Notes under the pieces: model-generated
Told to the model about the DNA's origin: nothing
Seen by the model: the letters and a program-made list of their open reading frames with translations, nothing else
Database searches by the model: none
Made by a program: the position numbers and the translations under genes
In this document: positions 44,755 to 55,617 of the stretch, piece by piece
How the letters are laid out: the number at the start of each line of letters is the position of its first letter
How positions within the stretch are numbered: the stretch's first letter is position 1
Source of the DNA: Fasciola hepatica
Taxonomy: Eukaryota; Platyhelminthes; Trematoda; Plagiorchiida; Fasciolidae
Direction of reading: 5' to 3'
NCBI GenBank assembly: GCA_948099385.1
Contig: CANUEZ040000164.1
Location: 1,626,501 to 1,690,500, forward strand
DNA: 64,000 nucleotides

Positions 44755-45141
44755 GCGTTCAGCCACTTTACTTTCGAACTGAGCGGTCATCGTCTGATCG
44801 TTGTTGACATTCAAGGTGTCGGTGATCTGTGGACCGACCCTCAAATCCACACGTCGGATGGAAAATCGTACGGAGATGGAAATCTAGGGATTCGCGGAAT
44901 GGCTCTGTTCTTTCACACGCATCGTTGCAATCCACTTTGTCGGGCACTTGATTTGGATCCGTTCGACTTATGTCCGGGTGAGCAACAGACATCCGCTATG
45001 GTGCCGCGTCCCCCCATCAGTCCGGCACCCAGTTTACCACCAGTCAATCCGATCGAATGTGCGGCCATCCCCAAACACAAAGATCCCGACCGTATCTCGA
45101 ACAACGAGCATTACAATGATGGTTCTGCGGGCTCACTTGAT
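44755..45141 (+). CDS. EEF2K: eEF2K exon: C-lobe catalytic core and zinc site of alpha-kinase
   Basis: 129 codons, phase 0 at both ends. AFSHFTFELSGHRL, then IVVDIQGVGDLWTDPQIHT with Asp codons at 44806-44808 and 44836-44838, matching human Asp274 and Asp284 (metal/catalytic). SYGDGNLGIRGMALFFHTHRC NPLC follows, with the glycine-rich GDGNLG loop. The His of AFSH and the H.C...C of HRCNPLC match the alpha-kinase zinc ligands His260, His312, Cys314 and Cys318. After FDLCPGEQQ, which corresponds to human FDLSPRE, the sequence becomes Pro/Ser-rich (PPISPAPSLPPV), the start of the regulatory loop. Acceptor TTTCAG at 44754, donor GTGAGT at 45142. Confidence 0.96.
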
Positions 45142-46306
45142 GTGAGTACCAATTTGTTTGTATTGTCGCCTTTACCGGCATTGTGTGCTATTTTTTGTTG
45201 TTGCGTGAAAAGTGAGAAAACGTTTATCCTTATCTATCTTACGTATTTGTTTTTTGCCATTCAGATATTCGGATGTTTGCATCTACATCACTTCGGTTCA
45301 TTCATATTTGTCAAATGTCTTGACTCCAACATATTAAATGAAATACCGCGGTTTAAGAACCATGCTTGAATTTTGTTCATTGTATTGATACTCTCAAACT
45401 GTGGTGAGAAGCGTGTCAGTACCACACGTAATTCGTTGTCTATGTAAAATATGATACGCTATTTGGTATGCTAAACGAGGAAATGTTATGTACTTGGTGG
45501 CTCCTAAACTATAAAACATGCTGAAGATTGCGTTGACATTTGGATAATACCAATTGAATTGGGTACACTTATCGCCGACACGAGAAGGGTCATACACTGT
45601 TATTCTCTGACTTCGATGTGTCAGATAGAGAGAGTAAACGTACTGGATGGCCACAGATTGTTGCGAACAGTCTCAGCCACCCGGATGATCCCGGCGACAC
45701 CTGTTCGTCCGTTTAGGGTATGCTCTATGGTCCAAAAGTTAAACTCCTTTGAAAATCAGTAAGACAGACGAGTGAAATCGACGAGGAGCTCTTGAGGGAG
45801 GAAGGTTGTGATGATTCATCAGACACCACACGTAATACGACCAAGTACAACTTCGTGGCTGCGCGTGCTGAGGAGCTTCAACCAATCAAGATCGCCATGG
45901 ATCGGTACAGCAAAAGTTCGCTGCGATTGGCCAACTTGAAGTCTGCCAATTATTTTGTTTGATTTACATATATTTATATTAATCAGTTATGCGGTAAAAT
46001 TAACGTGCAATTTAGCAGCCTTGGCGTTCTTGCTACTTCGGTTTGTGTAGCTATGGGTTGGAGTGATTTCACTACGTCTTATCAGTTCGGGTATTGCGAA
46101 TACTATACGTATTCTCTTCTCGTGCATCCATTCAGATGCATTTAAACAAGCGGAGATCGTGTAAGAGTGCCGCCTTTCGTATGCAGCAAATGGAACACGG
46201 AGAGGCTTACAATCAATAAGACATTTGACTCCCTATTGATAGTTAATGCTCATTCTACAGTATTTTCAGTAGCTCAGCAGCTTTGCGCCGCAGCTTGAGA
46301 GTCATA

Positions 46307-46308
<2 letters not shown>
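45142..46308. other. Intron 4, no recognised feature
   Basis: Short frames only; no repeat family or exon recognised. Confidence 0.45.
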
Positions 46309-46348
<40 letters not shown>

Positions 46349-46349
46349 C
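46309..46349. repeat. (ATT)n microsatellite
   Basis: About 13 units of TTA/ATT. The poly-Ile stretch of the minus-strand frame here is a translation of this repeat. Confidence 0.95.
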
Positions 46350-46849
46350 AAACTCTGAGCGTAGAGTCCGGTGCGATGCCAACACTGCAAATACAAAAAT
46401 GGGTAACAAATGGAAGAAGGTGAATGTGAAAACGTGTCTTTTCGCTGTTTTACTGCACACTTCTTTCTCATTCTCGAAATGTAGTTCAGAGAAAGCGTGC
46501 AGTGAGCTGTAAATGTAAGGTGGATTGCATTCGGTGTGAGAGTTCGAAAGAGTTTGTGAATCAGGTTATTTGAAATCAGAAGGTTGCTTCCATACATCTT
46601 ATTTGTGTTCTTGTGCGCTTTTCCGGAGTAGGTCTTTCTATTCGAGGACACATCTAAACTTTGCACAACCAACTGCGTCCTGCAAGGGAGCAGCGTTTAT
46701 TTAGGTGAACTGGTGGCTAATTGTATGGTTCATTCGCCCCTTATGTGAGACCTTTTCGGGTAAGTGGGACGACAAGTAGCTGTGACCTTATTTAGTGGCT
46801 GGTCACACTTGCCACTGCGCCAACCATTTGGGGTATAAGCCCTATCTTA

Positions 46850-48245
46850 GCAGTGTCGAAAAAGCTTGCCTGCCATATTCCCAAGTTGTGCCGAATGCAT
46901 GAAGCACTAACTCGTGATGGGCAGGCTGGGTTTCGTGTCAGACGTGAATGCATCGATCAAATCTTCACCCTCCGAAAGCTGCTAGAACACCGTCACACTT
47001 TCCAAAGACCAACGATCATCGTGCTCCTAGACATTCGCGTGGCCTTCGATTCTGCCGATGGGACTGCATTGTGGGACTGATTGTTGAGAAATGGAGTACC
47101 TGAGAAGTGTGTCAATCCCTAATGAATTGTATCGCCACATCTCAGGTCGAGTTAGGGCCTACGGTCAGCTTTCACTCTTTTTTGTCATCTTCGTTGTAGT
47201 ATGATAAGGTTGCTCTCTGTTCCCAGTTATTTTCCTCTGCCACCGAGGATGTTCTGCGAAATGCCTTGTCCGGTCCTCTTTAGCCTACGTGTTCACTTCA
47301 CTAGGCTGCCTTCAACGTCAGTGTCGGACAGGGCAACAGACTGCCCTTGCTAAAACTCCTCATACTTTTAAAATAGGTGTCAGCTGTCTCCCAAACGCGC
47401 ATACCAGACCCCACCTCTGTGATCCCTCGTCGCACCCCAGATACAACCTCAGTCTCTCGCTTCATTGTCCGCGCTTAGTATTGCTCGAACACTGTGGGAA
47501 CACCATAGCAATGCTGAGGTTAGGTGTAGGGTTTTGGAAACCAGTGATCAGTCACTGGATAAAGTACCGAATTTCAGCAGGCTAAGATGACACGTGCTCC
47601 GCATACCCACCAATAGACTTCCTCGGCGTATGCTGTTCTCCGTGGCAGGAAGTGGTTAGAAGGTAGGTCGAAGTGATCAGTTCATGAAGTGGCAAAAGGG
47701 TATGAAAACCTTGACCGTTGAGATTTTCCAAGTAGAACGCATGAGACTTGCGGGCTCGGATGCACGAGACCGCTTACCAGTTGATCAAAGATATTTGGCG
47801 ATATGGCTAAGCATCACGACCAATGGCGTAGTTGCATTCTGGTACTTTCTTGTTTTCGTAATTTGTCCGATTATTCCCACTGAGCATATTTTTAGAACAC
47901 AGATTCGCGAATAAGTTCGTTTCCAGTGGTACATACTCACGGCATTACATCATAATATATTACGACAAAATAAGGAATTGAAGCAATTAGACAAATAGGT
48001 AGTGATAGAGAATAACGGTGGCACTCCCTATTTGTCTAATCGGTTCAATTTCCCACCTTGTCGTAATATATTGTGGTGTATTGGCATGAGTATAAATCGC
48101 TGAAAACGAGCTTGTTCGCCAATTTGTATTTTCGTAAGTTTTCCCTATTTCTTGATTTTTGATTCTTTTTCACTTTATGCTTCTATTCATTCTGCCACCA
48201 ACTGGACGATGCTGTGAGGCAGCAAGCAAAACTAGAGCATAAAGA
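46850..48245 (+). mobile_element. RTE-like mosaic split by a foldback
   Basis: Order on the plus strand: RT finger/motif A block (RDGQAGFRVRRECIDQIFTL, TIIVLLDIRVAFDSAD, 46915-47060), then from about 47290 the endonuclease N terminus (RTGQQTALAKTPHTFKI, RYNLSLSLHC). At about 47475 it jumps into the C-terminal region (LLEHCGNTIAM.R.GV, VISHWIKY) and the GGQ..MKWQKGMKTLT, AGSDARDRLPVDQRYL block to 47830. Endonuclease thus sits after RT, the reverse of the normal order, so at least two copies are joined. The 3' end (TGCCACCAACTGGACGATGC, GGCAGCAAGCAAAACTAGAG) resumes at about 48190 after the foldback at 47904-48122. Confidence 0.8.
47904..48122. repeat. Foldback with two 101-base arms and 17-base loop
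   Basis: Left arm 47904-48004 pairs with right arm 48022-48122. Longest exact blocks are ATAATATATTACGACA and ATTAGACAAATAGG; overall roughly 80 per cent pairing. The loop is ATAGAGAATAACGGTGG. Non-coding. It interrupts the 3' untranslated region of an RTE-like copy, so it inserted after that copy or formed within it. Confidence 0.88.
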
Positions 48246-48249
48246 TTTG

Positions 48250-48990
48250 GGGGTGTTGGTTTACCAAACTGAACTGACTGATCTGAATGATGGAGTTGAA
48301 CTCCTGCCAGGGAACAGAGTATTTGACTTGGAATATTCACATTCAGTTCAACACGCTCTGAACCGCTTGGCGATTAAAATAGCCAAATGTGGTATGCACT
48401 TTGCGCCTTCGAACTGCCAAGTACTTCTTCAAGACTGGCGGGAGTTTGTGCTTGCACTCCTGTGCGATGATCAGCTAGAAGAAGTCGATACTTTTAAGTT
48501 TCTCGCGAACTTGATTACAGCCTTAGATGTCGTTGGGGATGATATCTCATCACGAATAGTAAGAGCTGAGGCAACTTTCGCGAACCTGCGACACCTGTGG
48601 CTTCGCGGTGTCATGCTGCTATCTCTTAAGGGACTGTTGTACGTCGATGTGATTCGTAGTGTTTCACTGCGCAGTTGCGAGACCTTGTCACTTTGCGCTG
48701 AAGATGCCTGTCGTCCTTCCGTATTCGGCAGCCGACGTCTCCGATGCATTTCTGTGTCTGGTAGGATCATCGATTGAATAATGGCGGGATACGCCGTCGT
48801 GTGTTGGTCGCGGATAACCGCCCTCTAGCCGAAGTGATTGCTTCACACCGCATCCGGCGGTTTGAACATTTCTTTCGAATGCCTGCCCATCGTCTACTTC
48901 CCTGTGCTCTATTCGCACTTGATGGGCAACGCTTGAGGAAGCGGTGCGGTGGTCTAGCCTTGACTTAGCGTACAGGTATTAGCATTGGTT
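48250..48990 (+). mobile_element. RTE-like polymerase C-terminal part (divergent subfamily)
   Basis: A 187-codon open frame (48214-48777): NDGVELLPGNRVFDLEYSHS (YADD box eroded to YSHS), CGMHFAPSNCQVLLQDW, EEVDTFKFLANLITALD, SSRIVRAEATFANLRHLW, SLKGLLYVDVIRSVSLRS. The next frame continues NNGGIRRRVLVADNRPL, RFEHFFRMPAHRLLPCALF and GQRLRKRCGGLALT to about 48968. The order matches the thumb and C-terminal region of RTE-like elements, but residues differ from the 22171 copy, so this is another lineage. The frame upstream of 48250 is the tail of the preceding copy. Confidence 0.82.
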
Positions 48991-49314
48991 TCGGTTGGGG
49001 CCCAAGGGATGAGGATTGTCGTGCGCAGAGACGTTGAGAGACATGACCGGAATAGAAGTCGGTGAAGCGAATGCTGTGCGGCCTCTCTGTCCCATAAATA
49101 CAGGAGTATCATTTAGACAAAGTGGTGAAAACCACTGGAAGGTCCACGATATTATATATGTGGACAAAATTTCCCCGGAAGCACACGACCGGTTTCGCGG
49201 CTGTTACCGCTCATCAGGTATGCGTACGCGGTACTTCTCTGCCCACACATCTTCATACCTGAACACTCAGATATTATATCTTCACTAGGATCTAATTTGA
49301 ATCGTCTGTAGTGC

Positions 49315-49316
<2 letters not shown>

Positions 49317-49369
<53 letters not shown>
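49317..49369. repeat. (AT)n microsatellite
   Basis: 53 bases of AT repeat, 273 bases before the next eEF2K exon. Confidence 0.97.
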
Positions 49370-49373
<4 letters not shown>

Positions 49374-49642
49374 CGAAGTTTTGAAAGCATTGGTCATGAC
49401 TTGGTTCCCTAAGCAAGGTCTTTCATAATGTCCGCTTCCATATACATTTTGATTAGCACGCGCAAGTGCTACCTGGTCTCAGTCTTATGATACAGTGTCA
49501 GTGATCTCTTTTATTTCGCGAAATTAATTCCTTGTGTGTGCACTAGATTTATCCTAAACAGTAATAGCTCTGTTCTCCTTAATGTTTATTTTCCTAGTAT
49601 TTATTCCTCCCGTTCCTCCTTCAACCTGTTTCTGCATCTCAG

Positions 49643-50191
49643 TCGTCGTATTTTGGAGCAACACAAGCAGTTCCTCGATCTCGACGTGTGCCGTATCAAC
49701 GAATGCGTTCAGTTACTGCGGGTGAGAGTGGATTTGTCGATCCTTCCGATTTTACGGAACCGCACAGTCTACCATCACAAAATATTGCCACCTCTTTACC
49801 GGCTTTCTCGCCTGTGGTAAATCGGGACGAGGTTATGTGTCACCAAACCTCGGGTGAATGGGAACCACCACATCGGGGACGAAAACGTACCACAAGTCAT
49901 ACGTCAAGCAAAGATCACTCACTTAGCGATTTCCCCGGCGGTTTGTTCGCTTCCGAGCCGGAATCCGGTGATGCTAGCATGAATCCGCTAACCAATGCTG
50001 AACTGTCCCATGATTCGGGTGTTTATTTCGGTCACTCCACCCCGAGAGGTATGCCAATAGCCAATCGGACCCCTGTACGAAAACGTGCCTACACCGGGGA
50101 ATCTTGGCCAGAAACGTCTCACGAATTGGAAGTGGCGTGGCGTCAATCTAATACTCGATTGAATGGTAGTCGAACCGGCCTAAATGTCAGA
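49643..50191 (+). CDS. EEF2K: eEF2K exon: regulatory loop
   Basis: 183 codons, phase 0 at both ends; acceptor TGCATCTCAG at 49642 after a strong pyrimidine tract, donor GTGAGT at 50192 followed by a C run. Low-complexity and Ser/Thr/Pro-rich, as expected for the disordered loop that links the kinase domain to the C-terminal repeats. RMRSVTAGESG aligns with human RVRTLSGSR, where Thr348 is the main autophosphorylation site; here the equivalent position is Ser (49709-49711) with a Thr two residues on (49715-49717). Further on, GRKRTTSHTSS and HDSGVYFGH offer basic-directed and acidic Ser sites; the latter resembles the human GDSGYPS block. Assignment rests on the phase match with the previous exon, position, and these motifs. 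Confidence 0.88.
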
Positions 50192-50197
50192 GTGAGT

Positions 50198-50213
50198 CCC
50201 CCCCCCCCCCCCC
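50198..50213. repeat. 16-base C run
   Basis: Begins six bases after the donor GTGAGT of the regulatory-loop exon, so it lies in the intron and its length should not affect the protein. Confidence 0.92.
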
Positions 50214-50544
50214 TTCGTTTCTGCGAAATTATATTATTATTATGTTTGTGCTTGCAGTATCTCACTCCGAATGGGTAATGTCAGACTACTCGCCATTTGC
50301 TGACCTTCATCAAGTTTGATGAGATGTTTCCTGATCGAATAGATAATGTGTGTAGGTTGTTTCTAATGCATCCGTTTCACATAGTCCCTTACGGCGAAGC
50401 TAATCAACATATGAATTCATTACTGAGGGGAAGACAGATTTTGATCGTTTTAAGCCATTGATGTAAGGACGCTACATTATGTAGTGTTGACGCGAGTTAG
50501 TCGAGATCGTCGTTTGGTGGCGTGTGATTCACAATCATGCACGC

Positions 50545-50600
50545 TCTTTTTCCCACCTGGGACCCGGTGGATGTGCACTGCTGATGAATCCTAACAGTTA
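50545..50600 (+). repeat. SINE-2 scrap
   Basis: GACCCGGTGGATGTGCACTG followed by CTGATGAATCCTAACAG matches the SINE-2 body at 11605-11640. Confidence 0.5.
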
Positions 50601-51705
50601 TTTGGGACAGTGCTTCCACCGTTTTACCGGTAATTTTAGCGTTGTTAGTGTTTGTTCAATCAGTTCATCTGCCTCGAGTTTGCTTACTATTCCACTATGG
50701 TTTCAAATATCTTTTGGTTGTATCGCTCCACAAACTTCCTTCAAGTTTGAGGCATGTAAGCTACGGAAGCATATATCTTCCCGGAATATCCAAAAGATAT
50801 TTGCAGTGACTCTCTTCTGGTATTTGTGACTGGTTTTCAATTCGAGTTTACCGCATAAGGTGGTAGAACGTTTCGTTTCGCGGTTCCAAATCCACCTCAC
50901 TGAAAAACCCCTTGGGTAATCTTTTCCACGCTTACCACTGCTGACAGGAAGCACTTGTTTGTTCATTTGTTGTTCGCTGCGCCGGCAGCATCAGCATTAC
51001 TGTTCAGTTTGACCTCGAGAGTATTCTGGGACGGTGGTCATTCATGTGGTGTTGCACTTGTTCCATCGGGAAAAAAATCAATAATCTCCATGGTCCCAAT
51101 GCTCAGAAAGTGTCTCAACCGGTTGTCGCACTTGAATCAGCTAAAATTCAGTGGCGTTATCTACAGCCGGCAGTTGTAATAGTACTCTTCACTTTGCACG
51201 TTTTTTTCACCGAGCTGAAGGTCTGAACGATAGGTTGACGTAAGTCATCTGTCACCAGTCAGATAAGATATATCGCCGATACAAGTACAAACACTCACGA
51301 ACTCATACTTACGTTGCTCTTTCAGTTTAAGAAAAAGGCCACACCTTTTAGATATCCTCGGTGTCGAACTCTATTAGGGTGCGGGGAAACAGAAACGATG
51401 TCAATCCAACCACAATGTATTTATTTAGGGTCTCAAAAATTGGAACGCAGTGCCAGTTCTCATAGTCGTGGTTGTCGGTCCTTGGAACTACGGAGTTCAG
51501 TTCAGATCTCCACCAATATTCTCGCAGTTCTGTACTCTAATTTCGCTGGCTACCTCATAGCATCGTCGTATTAGGGGAAGAATGAATAGAAGTCTAATGA
51601 GGAAGCGAATGAAAAAGATGGATATAGAATGAAATCATACCGATGGTGAAAGAACTAGAATGCACTACGCCACTGACTGTGTCACGTAGCCGTGTCACTT
51701 GATGT
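50601..51705. other. Intron 5, no recognised feature
   Basis: Several 60 to 100 codon frames without family similarity; none bounded by convincing splice sites in phase with eEF2K. Confidence 0.4.
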
Positions 51706-51709
51706 ATCC

Positions 51710-51925
51710 AGCCATCAGATGGGCGGATCTCGTGAACCGCAATCCGTCCTGCTCAGCCAAGCTCGGTGGTTAGGGTTTTCATACCCTTTTCCCATGTCAT
51801 GGAATAACCACGTGGACCTCTGGGAGAAAACTACCCCGATGCAGTCTATCGGTGGGCATGTGTAACACGTGTGCCAACTATTTTAATCTGTTTAGATTGA
51901 GCGCTTGCTCCAATGACAACTCAGC
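51710..51925 (-). mobile_element. RTE-like C-terminal fragment
   Basis: Minus-strand reading in broken frames: HVLHMPTDRLHRG, then text corresponding to TWEKGYENPNHRAWLSRTDCGSR (compare TWQKGMKTLTSGLG..G). The DNA match to 6260-6300 and 25740-25760 is clearer than the protein: CCGATAGACTGCATC..., CATGACATGGGAAAAGGGTATGAAAACC. Confidence 0.68.
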
Positions 51926-52554
51926 ATTCTATCATCTTGAGCCTGACCTCAGCTGATTTCTGATATTTTTTTCCAACCATCGGATTGAAGAAGACAGGGA
52001 TTGTTGGCCTGTGGAACATATGCCTGTGTTGTATATGGCTATGACGTATATCACTTCCATTTCATCCATTTGCAAGCATTGGATAAATAAAGTGTGATCG
52101 TGACAATGAAGCCACGTGTCAGTTTACTCGATCATCTTACCTTCTGAGCTAGGATTTTGATGAATCCAAACTGCGCAGGTCATTTTCGGCTCTTGAATAA
52201 AACCCCTAAACGAATCGCTGTTTTGCGTGCCATGCTTATCTTTAACACTGGATCACGGTAATCCGTCTTCATCATATTACTTCAATTTTCCGTTTATCTT
52301 TGTAATGAATCCAAGATTGGGCACGCACGTCTCCGATAGATGCAAACTTTGACATAGTTGTGCAAGTGCTATCCTTTAATCGCAAAATAATAATGGTTAT
52401 AAATAGTTATAGTAATTCATTTTGCGTTTCTGTTTGTTATTCCTTTGAAGATCATAACCGTCTCAGCCCGCTTGCCTGGGTTATTTTTTATTGCTTTCTT
52501 GCGCATGAGAGCAGTGGAAGAAGTATACCTCATGGCCTTATAGACCCACTGCAC
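51926..52554. other. Intron 5, no recognised feature
   Basis: Nothing recognised. Confidence 0.4.
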
Positions 52555-52625
52555 TGATAGTTATGATCGACAACCATGACGCTGAGACTTTGATTGGTGA
52601 ACTACATAAGAACTCAATAAGTTCA
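52555..52625 (-). repeat. SINE-1 3' scrap
   Basis: Minus-strand reading GAGTTCTTATGTAGTTCACC, CAAAGTCTCAGCGTCATGGT parallels the SINE-1 copies at 30505-30600 and 37190-37240. Confidence 0.5.
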
Positions 52626-55139
52626 GCGGAGTAACAACACGGTGACGGTAACTTGGTTTCCACTACCCAAATGATCCAACGTTTCTTGTCACACATTCAT
52701 AGCAAACGGGCATAAATGTTCTCAAAAATCTGACCAGACTCATAGTTGCAATCCCCGTATTTTCTTTACTCCTGTCCACCATCTTCGCTTCCAAATTCAA
52801 CTCCTCCAGTGGAGGCCATGACGAGTCAGTTTAGCATGTGAATGTGCATTGATAGTTATACCACGCAGTACTCAAAGTGCTAGTGGATACCGCGCAGTAG
52901 TCGGGTTGACTCCTGATTAGACTGGTAATGTAGGTGCCAGCTAACATGGTTGGTTGGATTAGTTTTTGCATTATTTCGTCACTGTTGGTCATGCCCGATA
53001 GAGCATTGGAATGGAGAGAAAAATTTGTTGCGAAGAGGAGACAGTTGGAAGGCCCGGCTTGATACTCTCACACTGAACCGTTGTCTTTTTAGGGACAGGA
53101 ATTATTCACATTTGGTTTCGTGGTATTCGCCCACTAGAAACTCTTGAATGTCCTTGAAACAGACACGTGGTCGGGCTGTGATGTTCTTTTTTTCTGACTG
53201 CTTTGTTCTAATTTGATCAATGGTATTTTCTCCAGTGACCACATTTCACATTGAAAACTCTCACTTGAGCTTAAAAAAATATAATTACCCCCTTCCCCCT
53301 CTCAAAAATAAACGATATCCAAGTAGTTTCTATTCACAGCCAAAGAATATCCGCAAACTATCAAATTGATTGAGAAATTTGCCACGGTACATTCTAACAG
53401 GCAAATCGCTCACACGCACATCCCTGAACCGTCGAGGCAGACCGAAATCAGTGACTGGCCGTAGTTTTTGGAAGAATAGCAAATTCACTAGACCCGGAAA
53501 CCTATCCGAACGATCAATAACCTTCAAGTCTATATGAAACAATGCAAAAATGCATTAGTAAAGTCTCTGGGTTGTTTTTTTCTTTTGGATGACCAATTTT
53601 TTTCTCGCTTTTCATTCCACCGTATCATGTGTGCACCGGTTAAAAATCCTGATACCCTGGATTTCACCGATACACATTCCTTAAGTGTAAGTGATTAGAG
53701 ATTAGGAGCATCTATTTTTCCATGTCTGACTTCAAAAGTCACATTATAAACAGTTCTTTCCCATCGCGAATATGAACCCAAAGACATTGATTTTCGCAAT
53801 GCATACGGCGTCACTTGGCTGTATCTTTACAAGTGCATACTGCAGTCGCAGTAATTGTGTATTGTCAAAATATAAACAAGCTCTGACGTTGACCTAGTTG
53901 TGGACACACAAAAACTACATTACTAGAGAATAGAAGATAAGTAAGTGTTTCGATACACTCCAAACTGATTTCGACTTCGATACTTTGAATGGGAGAGGCT
54001 AGGGTATTTTCCCCTAAGGCTAAGCTAATGGTCCATTCACGTTACTTCCACAGATTTGAGGTGTGATTGTGAATGGTCTGCGTTTCGGCTTAGTTACGTA
54101 GTCTGGTATTGTTGTTAGAATGAATGATTTGAAACGCTTGCTGCAGCTCATCCAATCCCGTTTTCTCACAGATACTGTACTATCGATGATCAGCAATTCG
54201 TAACTTTTGTTGATGACGTCATTATCGCAGCATTGTCTTCTGTCACATTATTTATCTGTGCTGTAATTTGCCCTTTTTTCTCAATGTATTGACGAGTACC
54301 GTGGCTGTGGTATGCACTTGTCAAAAAGCAACAAATGAACTGGGGCACTGGTATGCATCGAACAAAGCCGAGATTGAGTCGGACAACTAGTTTAATGAGT
54401 AGAGAATGTGATCTTGACATGGACAATAGTCAGGTTTGAGGTTGTGGATGTCTAACGCTTCTGCGTAATTGAGTGACCTTGTATTGACATTAGAGTAAAT
54501 TATACGAAAGGCTTTGCTTGAACTGGCACCTTGCCTTTTCCCCACGTATTTCATTGCCGGTTATTTAAATTTTAATGTGGTAAAAATATATTCCATCGCT
54601 TATTCTCACCATACTGTAATGTATTGGGTTATTCCATGACGCATATGCTTCTATTCTGTTTCTGTCTTGGTCGGAATCGGTGAACACATTTAGATTTTAC
54701 TCAGGGTGACAATGGCTCTTTCACTGATGGCATAGGTATGCGGTATATTTTCCTCGGAAAAGACCCAAGCACGAGATAACAACAAATGAGATAACATTAG
54801 AGAATTAAGCGCAACCGGGATCAACAGGGAAACTGACGTTTCAATGAGTCCCATTTAGGATCGCCATCTTTCGAGTTGATGCATTTCGTATCTGTAATGT
54901 GTAAGATTTTAGTTTAGTACAGCACTAAACTCCACAGTGTCACCGATGACCGCAGTCTGCATCACATCTACACTACAGAAAGATGAGGTCAGTGTCTTGA
55001 ATGACTGATTGTCATGTTTACGGTTAAGAAAAATCGGACAGAAATCACATTTCTTCCAATGTTGAATGAGATGATACGGTATTTCGGCAACACTGATGGG
55101 ATCGTAAAACTGGCACGGTTTTAGGAAGAGCAGGCTTGG
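52626..55139. other. Intron 5, no recognised feature
   Basis: 2.5 kb with only short frames and no repeat family recognised. Confidence 0.4.
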
Positions 55140-55395
55140 GCTTCGGTGATGGCTCTGTGTTGCGGCTTTTGGGTACGGAAAATCTTAGTTAGCTGTTCTA
55201 GAAGGAAAGCAGAACATTGAAAGAACTTATTATTCCAATGATTCCGAAAAATCGACCAAGTCCCGTGATCTTTCAACACGACAACACGTCCTTAAATGCA
55301 GCCAATCTCATCAGAGTGTGGCTAGTGTACTGGAACATCCAAACCATAGATTGGTATACTCACATCCAGACTTGAACCAAATAAAAATGATGATG
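55140..55395 (+). mobile_element. Tc1-like transposase remnant
   Basis: Plus-strand frames with shifts: FGDGSVLRLLGTENL (compare GGGSVMVWGCFSA.GTG.L), KELIIPMIPKNRPSPVIFQHDNTSLNAAN (compare IFQQDNAPCHTA), LIRVWLVYWNIQTIDW and, one frame over, SHPDLNQIK (compare SPDLNPIENLW). Both the DN and PDLN blocks of the DDE core remain. No terminal repeats identified. Inactive. Confidence 0.78.
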
Positions 55396-55457
55396 TGTCA
55401 GAACCGAGATCGGTTCGGAGTGCATCGGAAAATCGATGCGCCGTGTGAAGTGTTGCG

Positions 55458-55617
55458 GTAAAATTTTGTTGTTCAGTAACAGCGTTGTCGAAATCGCTGG
55501 TAGGTTGTCGACGTTTCGGTCACGACTAGTTTTACAAGTGAACGAAACTGCAACCAGTTTCAACCTACCAACGATTTCGACTACGCTGTGTTTTGTTAAA
55601 CAACAAGATTTTACTAC
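55458..55617. repeat. Near-perfect foldback of 160 bases
   Basis: Left 55458-55507 (GTAAAATTTTGTTGTTCAGT ... GGTAGGTTG) pairs with right 55561-55617 (CAACCTACCAACGATTTCGA ... TTTTACTAC). Pairing resumes towards the centre between GTTTCGGTCAC and GTGAACGAAAC, leaving about a 14-base loop. Overlapping open frames on both strands (55360-55800 minus, 55436-55726 plus) are mirror images produced by this symmetry and are not genes. Confidence 0.88.
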
